Position numbers and translations under genes: made by a program
The notes under the pieces: model-generated
Told to the model about the DNA's origin: nothing
Database searches by the model: none
The model's input: the letters and a program-made list of their open reading frames with translations, nothing else
Shown: positions 1 to 6,111 of the stretch, piece by piece
Layout of the letters: each line of letters starts with the position of its first letter
Numbering within the stretch: position 1 is the stretch's first letter
Source of the DNA: an uncultured Ruminococcus sp.
Lineage (GTDB): Bacteria > Bacillota > Clostridia > Oscillospirales > Ruminococcaceae
Assembly: GCA_900551505.1 (NCBI GenBank)
Contig: URWK01000029.1
Span: forward strand, 1-10,461
Reading direction: 5' to 3'
Length of the DNA: 10,461 nt

Positions 1-120
<120 letters not shown>

Positions 121-140
121 GAAAATACTATGGACTTCAG

Positions 141-179
141 AAAAATAAGAACGGTCACATTTATTACAAATCTGACCGT
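141..179 (-). terminator. Rho-independent terminator of pilD
   Basis: On the minus strand the sequence forms a stem ACGGTCA / TGACCGT (arms at plus 173-179 and 151-157). An inner ATTT/AAAT pairing after one G-G mismatch closes a short GTAAT loop. The hairpin is followed by TCTTATTTTT (plus 150-141). It lies about 50 nt beyond the pilD stop codon in the right orientation, so it probably ends the pilD transcript. Confidence 0.7.
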
Positions 180-231
180 AAATTTTCTGAATTGATTTTT
201 CACAAAAAAAGTTGTAATTTCTCACGGAATA

Positions 232-1095
232 TTATATAATTATGTTAATGAGTGCGGGAATGGCAGGTTCGGCAGGGAGCAATAAATTGAGATACCAGTC
301 AATCGCCTGATTTCCCCAAAGAGTACCTGCCGCAATCCCTATAGAAAGGAATGGGCCAAAAGCAAACTTTGATTCACCGCTTAAACGTTTATGTATCATT
401 CCGCAGATTCCGGCAAGGATTATTCCGACAAATGCCGAAAAGATAATAGCCTTGTGACCTATCACAAGCCCCGATACAGCCATAAGGACAGTATCACCAA
501 GTTCAATACCTCTGATTTTTTCGCCTGTACGTTTTTTGATTACAGCTCCCGAAACTTCACCGATAATGAAAAAAGGCACGCTTACATACAAAGCACCGCA
601 GATTCTGTTCATAATGGTAAGGTCGTCACAGAATATCGCAGACGGTACGGCAAGCAACGCTATTAACCCAAGCAGGCGTATATCGATTTCGAGAGTGTCC
701 CAGTCCATGAAGCCTATTACTATAAGCAGTGAGAAAAGGAATGTACTTATAATAGCTTTCGGGGTTATGTCCATCACAAGAAATATAAGCACATACGCAA
801 ATCCGTTAAGGCTTTCTACTATGGGATAACGTGGAGAAATCTTTTCACCGCAGTTACGGCATTTTCCTCTCAGAAAAAGCCAGCTGAACACGGGTATTAA
901 ATCATAAGTTTTGATTTTTGCCCCACAGGTCATGCAGTGCGAAGCTCTCTTTGTAAGAGATTCTTCATTAGGAAGTCGCAGAATTACGACATTCAGAAAA
1001 CTTCCGACACAGATACCGTAAAGAAAAATAAGAGCGTAGAAAAGAACATAAAATGCGGGGTCGAGGTTCTCAATCCCCAAGATTGGACTATTCAT
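232..1095 (-). CDS. pilD: Type IV prepilin peptidase PilD (A24 family)
   Basis: This 287-residue polytopic membrane aspartic protease should cleave the leader of type IV prepilins after Gly and may N-methylate the new N-terminus. The N-terminal A24_N part carries two CxxC pairs (C54/C57 and C79/C82) that usually bind zinc. Family landmarks are GSFLNVVILRLP (31-42), the first catalytic-Asp region FMDWDTLEID (129-138, D131 likely), the second at ELGDTVLM (198-205, D201), and a C-terminal FAFGPFL (244-250). The canonical GxGD motif reads ELGD, so its first Gly is replaced. The ATG at 1093-1095 is preceded by GGAGG with an 8-nt spacer, which fixes the start. The length is normal for bifunctional PilD enzymes. 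It is divergent from pilB, and its obvious substrate is the pilin at 4462. Confidence 0.93.
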   Translation of the reverse strand: MNSPILGIENLDPAFYVLFYALIFLYGICVGSFLNVVILRLPNEESLTKRASHCMTCGAKIKTYDLIPVFSWLFLRGKCRNCGEKISPRYPIVESLNGFAYVLIFLVMDITPKAIISTFLFSLLIVIGFMDWDTLEIDIRLLGLIALLAVPSAIFCDDLTIMNRICGALYVSVPFFIIGEVSGAVIKKRTGEKIRGIELGDTVLMAVSGLVIGHKAIIFSAFVGIILAGICGMIHKRLSGESKFAFGPFLSIGIAAGTLWGNQAIDWYLNLLLPAEPAIPALINIII

Positions 1096-1130
1096 CTGTA
1101 TTTCCTCCGTTTTGTTTTTTGTACACTGTT

Positions 1131-1159
1131 ATTTTAACATAAATTAATCAATAATACAA
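1131..1159 (-). promoter_or_regulatory. Sigma-A-like promoter of pilD
   Basis: On the minus strand TTGTAT (plus 1154-1159) and TAAAAT (plus 1131-1136) are separated by exactly 17 nt, a good match to TTGACA-17-TATAAT. The predicted start is about 30 nt upstream of the pilD ATG. The same 100-bp divergent spacer must also serve pilB. The best plus-strand candidate there is weak (CTGTTA at 1126-1131, 18 nt, AATAAT at 1150-1155). Confidence 0.6.
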
Positions 1160-1195
1160 CCAGAAGAAAATTTTTGAATGGAGGTTTCATATACT

Positions 1196-2875
1196 ATGGC
1201 AGGTAAACCAATAGGTGAATACTTGAAAGAAAAAGGACTTATCACTCAGGAACAACTTGAAATGGTTCTTGAGAAACAGAGGGAGTCGAATGGTCAGAAA
1301 CGTTTCGGTGATGTAATAGTCGAACTCGGTGTACTCAGCGAAATCAGATTTACGCAGGCTCTTGCGGGAAAATTCAATATGCAGTACGTTGACCTCGGAA
1401 ATATAGAAGTTGACGAAACCGTTGTAAAGAAAATCCCTGAACCGATGGCGAAGAAACACACCATTATCGCAATAGGTACACGAGGAAGCAGACTTATAGT
1501 AGCGACAAGTGACCCGTTCGACATGAACATATTTGAAGAAGTCAAGGTTGTTACCGGTATGGACTGCCGTCCGGTACTTGCGACAAAGACCGCTATTAAC
1601 AAGGCTATCGGTAAACACTACCAGATGGATAACGTTTCAGAAGTCCTCGACAGTGTTAATAAGCTTAATGCAAGCGGAATGGGTCAGCAGGAAGATGCCG
1701 ATTCCGTAGAAAGAGTAGAAAATGCTCCTGTTGTAAAGCTTGCTACAACTATTGTAGAGAACTCTTACAGAGCGGACGCTACCGACATACATATCGAACC
1801 TTTCAAGACTTACACAAGAATAAGAGTCCGTGTAAACGGCGACCTTGTGGAACTCATGAATATCAGCCATGCGGTTCACAATTCACTTATCACACGTCTT
1901 AAAATCATAAGCGGTATGAATATCGCAGAAAAGCGTATCCCGCAGGACGGACGTTTCACACAGGTAGTTGACGGAACAACGCTTGATGTCCGTGTGTCTT
2001 CGCTTCCTACAGTAAACGGCGAAAAGATAGTTATCCGTATTCTTTCAACGGGACAAATCGCCTTGAGAAAGATTACCGACCTCGGCATGAGCGAATACAA
2101 CTACAAGATGTTTGAAAGCATGATTAAAGTACCGCACGGCGTTGTACTCGTAACAGGCCCTACAGGTTCAGGTAAAACAACAACTCTTTATGCGGCACTC
2201 GGTGAACTCGCTAAACCGAACGTAAACGTAATTACCGTTGAAGACCCGGTCGAAAAAAATATTGACGGTATAAATCAGGTTCAGGTAAACGCCAAGGCAG
2301 GTATGACATTCGCAGCTGCTCTTCGTTCTATTCTCCGTCAGGACCCTGACATTGTAATGATAGGTGAAATGCGTGATACCGAAACAGCCGAAATCGGTAT
2401 CAGAGCCGCTATTACAGGTCATATGGTGCTTTCAACACTTCATACAAACGATGCCGCTTCAACAATCACCCGTCTTGTAGACATGGGAGTAGCACCTTAC
2501 ATGGTAGCAACGTCACTCATCGGTGTTATCGCACAGCGTCTTGTAAAGGTTCTCTGCCCTAAGTGCAAAAAGCCACGTCTTTCGACCGATGAAGAAAACA
2601 AGCTTATGAAAATCGACAAATCACTCACAATTTACGATGCGTGCGGTTGTCCGGAATGCAACAACACAGGTTACAAGGGCAGAACCGCTATTCACGAAAT
2701 CATTCACAATACTTCCGAACTCTCAACCCTTATCGCAGAGGGCGGAGGCAAGGAACAGATTGAACAGATGGCTAAACAGCACGGCACAAGGCTTCTCCGT
2801 GATAACGTTTCCGAACTCGTACAGGCAGGCGTAACATCAATTGACGAACTTGTCCGTGTAACATACGCAGTATAA
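1196..2875 (+). CDS. pilB: Type IV pilus assembly ATPase PilB (GspE/PulE family)
   Basis: This cytoplasmic hexameric AAA+-type motor powers pilus polymerisation. At 559 residues it has the usual PilB length. Residues 1-140 form a GspE/MshEN N-terminal domain with two related motifs, PIGEYLKEKG (5-14) and RFGDVIVELG (36-45). A linker leads to the catalytic core: Walker A GPTGSGKT (321-328), Asp box VEDP (348-351), Walker B DIVMIGEMRD (385-394), His box TGHMVLSTLHTNDA (408-421) and the tetracysteine zinc site C454/C457 with C485/C488. The start is taken at 1196 because GGAGG at 1180-1184 lies 11 nt upstream and MAGKPIGEYL is a typical PilB N-terminus. An in-frame ATG at 1178 overlaps that Shine-Dalgarno and lacks one of its own. 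pilT follows after 26 nt, so the two are probably co-transcribed. Confidence 0.95.
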   Translation: MAGKPIGEYLKEKGLITQEQLEMVLEKQRESNGQKRFGDVIVELGVLSEIRFTQALAGKFNMQYVDLGNIEVDETVVKKIPEPMAKKHTIIAIGTRGSRLIVATSDPFDMNIFEEVKVVTGMDCRPVLATKTAINKAIGKHYQMDNVSEVLDSVNKLNASGMGQQEDADSVERVENAPVVKLATTIVENSYRADATDIHIEPFKTYTRIRVRVNGDLVELMNISHAVHNSLITRLKIISGMNIAEKRIPQDGRFTQVVDGTTLDVRVSSLPTVNGEKIVIRILSTGQIALRKITDLGMSEYNYKMFESMIKVPHGVVLVTGPTGSGKTTTLYAALGELAKPNVNVITVEDPVEKNIDGINQVQVNAKAGMTFAAALRSILRQDPDIVMIGEMRDTETAEIGIRAAITGHMVLSTLHTNDAASTITRLVDMGVAPYMVATSLIGVIAQRLVKVLCPKCKKPRLSTDEENKLMKIDKSLTIYDACGCPECNNTGYKGRTAIHEIIHNTSELSTLIAEGGGKEQIEQMAKQHGTRLLRDNVSELVQAGVTSIDELVRVTYAV

Positions 2876-2901
2876 TTTGAAAAGGAAGGGATTTTTCACA
2901 A

Positions 2902-3969
2902 ATGACAGTAGATATTAATAAAATTCTCAATGAAGTAAGAGTATTGGGTTGTTCCGACTTGCACTTCACATCAGAAATCGCACCGGTTGTAAGACTTAAC
3001 GGTTCTTTAAGAAAGCTCAGTTCATATCCGGTTATGGACGAAGAATTTATAATGGATATAGTAGACCAGATGACCACACCTGAACAGAAAAAAAGTATCA
3101 ATCAACATATAGATACAGACTTTTCGTATACGACCAAGCTCGGCTATCGTCACAGAGTTAACGTTTACCGCCAGAGAAACAAGACCGCAATTGCGATACG
3201 TCTTCTCAGAAACGATATACCGACACTTGAAGACCTGATGCTTCCGCCGATTATGGCAGACTTTGCAATGCGTCCGAGAGGACTTGTGCTTGTAACAGGC
3301 CCTACAGGTTCAGGTAAGTCAACAACACTTGCGGCAATGATAGACTATGTAAATGTAAACAGGTCAGCCCATGTAATCACAATTGAAGACCCTATAGAAT
3401 ACGTTCACGAACACAAGAGATGTATGGTAAACCAGAGAGAAGTCGGTCAGGACGTTCCGGACTTTGCTTCAGCCCTCAGAGCCGCTCTCCGTGAAGACCC
3501 TGACGTTATCCTCGTAGGAGAAATGCGTGACTTTGAAACAATTTCCGCAGCCGTAACCGCAGCCGAAACGGGACACCTTGTATTCTCGACACTTCATACA
3601 ACTTCCGCAGCCGACACAATCAACCGTATCATTGACGTATACCCGGAACATCAGCAGGGACAGATAAGAACCCAGCTTGCGAATACACTTGTAGGCGTAA
3701 TTTCGCAGACACTTTTACCGAAGAAAGACAGTTCAGGACGAGTAGCGGCACTGGAAATTCTCAACGTTATAGATTCCTGTGCGGCTATGATAAGAGATAA
3801 CAAGGTTCACATGATTCCGTCAGCAATTCAGACAGGTAAACAAAGCGGTATGATGTGTCTTGACCAGGAACTCGCAAGATACGCAAGGTCGGGAATGGTC
3901 GCAGAAGCGGACGCTCTCGAAAAGTGCCACGACAAAGCGGAATTTTACAGATACTTCAACATGAAATAA
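2902..3969 (+). CDS. pilT: Type IV pilus retraction ATPase PilT
   Basis: This hexameric cytoplasmic motor depolymerises the pilus for retraction and twitching. The 355-residue length and the lack of an MshEN domain and zinc site separate it from PilB. Motifs are Walker A GPTGSGKS (133-140), Asp box IEDPIEYVH (161-169), Walker B DVILVGEMRD (201-210) and His box TGHLVFSTLHTTSA (223-236). The C-terminal AIRNLIRE motif, needed for retraction in characterised PilT proteins, is only partly recognisable as CAAMIRDNK (293-301). The ATG is preceded by AAAGGAAGGG with an 11-nt gap. It lies 26 nt downstream of pilB, and no strong terminator follows it. Retraction is the expected role, but the altered C-terminal motif leaves some doubt about efficiency or partner contacts. 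Confidence 0.92.
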   Translation: MTVDINKILNEVRVLGCSDLHFTSEIAPVVRLNGSLRKLSSYPVMDEEFIMDIVDQMTTPEQKKSINQHIDTDFSYTTKLGYRHRVNVYRQRNKTAIAIRLLRNDIPTLEDLMLPPIMADFAMRPRGLVLVTGPTGSGKSTTLAAMIDYVNVNRSAHVITIEDPIEYVHEHKRCMVNQREVGQDVPDFASALRAALREDPDVILVGEMRDFETISAAVTAAETGHLVFSTLHTTSAADTINRIIDVYPEHQQGQIRTQLANTLVGVISQTLLPKKDSSGRVAALEILNVIDSCAAMIRDNKVHMIPSAIQTGKQSGMMCLDQELARYARSGMVAEADALEKCHDKAEFYRYFNMK

Positions 3970-4304
3970 GCACAAAAAGAACTCAATATGTGCATAAAAT
4001 TGCCTGAAAGTTAATATATCGTGAACTACAATACATATTATGGAAATAAAAGATTGCACTTTTACTAAAAAATTAATACAAACAGACTTTTTATTGTGTG
4101 GTCTATAGAAAAAAATATCGAAAACGATTAAGTAACTATAAACCTTAGTCAAAATAAAGCACAAAAAACCGACAGACTTCTTTCCAAAACGTCAAATATA
4201 ATAAAAGTGTCGATATATTGTAAAATACAATGTGCAATATTCACAAAGTTGTACTAACCGTTTCCGTTATTATAATGAAATTTATTGATTGTTAATTAAA
4301 AAGC
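3970..4304. other. Non-coding A/T-rich spacer between pilT and the pilin promoter
   Basis: No supported gene is seen. The longest plus-strand reading (a 22-codon ATG frame at 4040) has no ribosome binding site, and the minus-strand readings look like shadows. A weak hairpin GCACA/TGTGC (3970-3974 with 3989-3993, 14-nt loop) just after pilT might be a poor terminator. An inverted repeat ATTGTA-AAA-TACAAT (4217-4231) is operator-like. A second promoter candidate sits at 4249-4276. No remnant of a pilC-like gene is recognisable. Confidence 0.55.
4249..4276 (+). promoter_or_regulatory. Possible upstream promoter of the pilin gene
   Basis: TTGTAC (4249-4254) and a perfect TATAAT (4271-4276) are 16 nt apart, about 57 bp upstream of the consensus promoter at 4305. 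The -35 match is poor and the region is A/T-rich, so this may be chance. If real, it would give the pilin a second, longer transcript. Confidence 0.35.
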
Positions 4305-4333
4305 TTGACAAACCGTTAAAGTGTTGATATAAT
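4305..4333 (+). promoter_or_regulatory. Perfect-consensus sigma-A promoter of the pilin gene
   Basis: TTGACA (4305-4310) and TATAAT (4328-4333) are separated by exactly 17 nt, a full match to the housekeeping consensus. Transcription should start near 4340, giving a leader of about 120 nt before the pilin ATG. Such a promoter fits the high output needed for a major structural pilin and makes pilA independent of pilB-pilT. Confidence 0.85.
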
Positions 4334-4389
4334 AATAACCAAGGTAATCGAAAACAGATTAAAAATGACGTCAGATAAATCAGTTTTTG

Positions 4390-4432
4390 AAATCCTCTCT
4401 GAACGAAAAGAGAGGACAATCCGAAAGGATTT
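4390..4432 (+). promoter_or_regulatory. Structured 5' leader of the pilin mRNA (tandem hairpins)
   Basis: Hairpin 1 is an 8-bp stem TCCTCTCT (4393-4400) / AGAGAGGA (4409-4416) with loop GAACGAAA. Hairpin 2 is AATCC (4418-4422) / GGATT (4427-4431) with a GAAA tetraloop and a short T run. Alternative pairings exist: AAATCC (4390-4395) with GGATTT (4427-4432), and TCCTCT (4393-4398) with the Shine-Dalgarno GGAGGG (4448-4453), including two G-U pairs. The element may simply stabilise an abundant mRNA, or it may regulate translation. No known riboswitch class was recognised. Confidence 0.5.
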
Positions 4433-4461
4433 TTAAAAGGGAAAATAGGAGGGTTTTATTT

Positions 4462-4977
4462 ATGAAACTTAATAAAATGAATAATAAAGTAAAGGGTTTT
4501 ACACTCGTTGAACTTATCGTTGTTATCGCAATCATCGGCGTACTCGCAGCTATCCTCGTACCATCAATGATGGGTTACGTTCAGAAGGCAAAGCTCAACT
4601 CAGCTAACTCAAACGCTGACTCAGTATTCAAGGCAGCAGCTAACGCTTGTACAGAACTCGAAGTTGAAGGTAAAGTTGTTAACGGTACAATCAATTCAGC
4701 AGATACAGCTAATGCAAATGATGAATTTAAGACAAAGGTTAAGGCAGCTTTAAGCTTTAAGAGTTCAGCAATCTGGTCAGTAAAGGTTGACAACGGTCAG
4801 CCAAAGGCAGCTGCATATGCAGAATCTGCAACAGATAAGTATGTTGGTGCTAATCCGACACAGGTTACAATGGATGACATCAACGGCAAGAACGGTAAGA
4901 CAGCTATCGGCGTAGGTACAGCAGGTCTTGCAAAGGCTCTTGAAATTGGTGAAAGCAAAACATCATCATCTAAATAA
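4462..4977 (+). CDS. pilA: Type IV major-type pilin (class IVa prepilin)
   Basis: This is the structural subunit of the pilus fibre. It is made as a 171-residue prepilin, cleaved by PilD and polymerised from the membrane. The short basic leader MKLNKMNNKVKG ends in the cleavage site G12/F13. The mature protein starts FTLVELIVV with Glu at mature position 5, followed by the usual hydrophobic helix to about residue 33. The remainder (34-171) is rich in Ala, Lys, Asn and Ser, with a polar tail ending TSSSK. It has a single Cys (C63), so the C-terminal disulfide loop of proteobacterial pilins is absent, as is common in Gram-positives. The start is the ATG 8 nt after AGGAGGG (4447-4453); an in-frame upstream TTG at 4387 would place 25 residues of leader RNA before the signal and is rejected. 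It has its own promoter and terminator. It resembles Ruminococcus adhesion pilins, by recollection only. Confidence 0.93.
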   Translation: MKLNKMNNKVKGFTLVELIVVIAIIGVLAAILVPSMMGYVQKAKLNSANSNADSVFKAAANACTELEVEGKVVNGTINSADTANANDEFKTKVKAALSFKSSAIWSVKVDNGQPKAAAYAESATDKYVGANPTQVTMDDINGKNGKTAIGVGTAGLAKALEIGESKTSSSK

Positions 4978-5017
4978 TTTATCTAACGGACTACATAATA
5001 ACTGAATAAATTAACAT

Positions 5018-5053
5018 CCCGCAAATCTTCTGGTTTGCGGGACGTTTTTTTTT
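5018..5053 (+). terminator. Strong intrinsic terminator of the pilin gene
   Basis: CCCGCAAATC (5018-5027) pairs with GGTTTGCGGG (5032-5041) around a TTCT loop (10 bp, one G-U). ACG and nine T (5045-5053) follow. The T run overlaps the stop codon of the convergent hydE (5052-5054). On the minus strand the same stem is followed by ATGTTAATTTATT, so it could act as a weaker terminator for the opposing operon too. Confidence 0.9.
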
Positions 5054-6089
5054 ATTCTCTGTAGTCGCCTCTGTCGGTTACTATCTGATAACCTGCACTT
5101 TGCACACGTCTTTCCAGACAACCTTTACATTCGCCGGCTTCCTCGCCGGTACAGATTTTGTCATCATAGATTAAATAAAGCTTCCTGAAACGCACAGGCG
5201 AAAGGTTTGGCATAACGACATTTGCCCCGGCTTTTAAGCCGAGTTCACGCCCCTGTGGGTGAATTGTCCCGAGGGCTGTTGTGGCAGGTATCAGGGCATG
5301 AGGTAAAATAATCCTTGTGAGAGCGACCATTAAGAGAGTATCACGCAAAGTGCCTTTTTCCTTATCCCTGAATATTGTGTCACCTTGTGGAATGAAAGGG
5401 CCTATTCCCACCATGTGCGGACGGAAATTTTTTATAAAGAGTAAATCATTTGCGAGGTTCTCCGAAGTCTGATAAGGCGACCCCACCATAAAGCCCGCAC
5501 CTGTCTGGAAACCGATTTCCTTTAAATCTCTCAGGCAACGCATACGGTTATCAAATGACATCGAAGACGGGTGAAGTTTTTCGTAATGGGATTTAGTAGC
5601 AGTTTCATGCCTTAATAAGTATCTTTCAGCACCGGCATTGAAAAATTCCGAGTAAGTTTCACGGCTTTTTTCGCCTATGGAAAGAGTAACCGCAACATCG
5701 GGGAATTTTTTCTTTATGGCTCTCACGATTTCGCAAATATGTTCATCGGTATAGAAATTGTCTTCACCGCTCTGGAGTACGAAAGTTCTGAATCCCAGGG
5801 CGTAGCCGTTTTCGCAACATTCGAGAATTTCCCCGTCCGTAAGTCTGTATCGCTCAATATTTTTGTTACAGCATTGCAGACCGCAGTAATAGCAATTGTT
5901 TTTGCAGTAGTTGGAAAATTCTATAAGTCCTCTTACAAAGACTTCACGACCGTAATTTTCAATTCTGATTTTGTCGGCAACAGAGAAAATATAATTGTCG
6001 GTTTCACTGTCGGAATTTTCTATAATACAGGTAATTGTTTCGGCGGTAAAATCCTTGTTGTCGATGAAATTCTTAATCATATCATTCAT
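5052..6089 (-). CDS. hydE: [FeFe]-hydrogenase H-cluster maturase HydE (radical SAM)
   Basis: HydE is a cytoplasmic radical SAM enzyme that, with HydF and HydG, builds the 2Fe subcluster of [FeFe] hydrogenase. This 345-residue protein has the radical SAM motif CKNNCYYC (C62, C66, C69), HydE-typical LGFRTFVLQSGED and ERYLLRHETA, then GFMVGSPYQT and HMVGIGPFIPQGDT. A C-terminal triad Cys313-x7-Cys321-x2-Cys324 matches the second-cluster cysteines of Thermotoga HydE, which are lost in many homologues. The start is the ATG at 6087-6089, 8 nt after AAAGGAAG; a longer GTG start at 6146 would overlap rodA and lacks support. It is the last gene of the run, 22 nt after rodA. HydF, HydG and the hydrogenase are not in the window. 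PylB or BioB relatives are less likely given these motifs. Confidence 0.9.
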   Translation of the reverse strand: MNDMIKNFIDNKDFTAETITCIIENSDSETDNYIFSVADKIRIENYGREVFVRGLIEFSNYCKNNCYYCGLQCCNKNIERYRLTDGEILECCENGYALGFRTFVLQSGEDNFYTDEHICEIVRAIKKKFPDVAVTLSIGEKSRETYSEFFNAGAERYLLRHETATKSHYEKLHPSSMSFDNRMRCLRDLKEIGFQTGAGFMVGSPYQTSENLANDLLFIKNFRPHMVGIGPFIPQGDTIFRDKEKGTLRDTLLMVALTRIILPHALIPATTALGTIHPQGRELGLKAGANVVMPNLSPVRFRKLYLIYDDKICTGEEAGECKGCLERRVQSAGYQIVTDRGDYRE

Positions 6090-6111
6090 AAAGTTTACTT
6101 CCTTTGAAAAA

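Noticed and set aside
1178..1195. ATG 1178 as the pilB start
   Set aside because: Its own last base is part of the GGAGG that serves the ATG at 1196, and it has no upstream ribosome binding site.
4040..4108. 22-codon ATG frame in the pilT-pilA spacer
   Set aside because: It has no ribosome binding site, no recognisable features, and lies in A/T-rich DNA where such frames are expected by chance.
4229..4246. Rex- or CRP-like operator around TGTGCAATATTCACA
   Set aside because: Half-site spacing is wrong for Rex, and only four bases are symmetric on each side.
4387..4461. Extended pilin start at TTG 4387
   Set aside because: The added 25 residues are translated leader hairpins. The ATG at 4462 has an ideal AGGAGGG and gives a normal prepilin leader.
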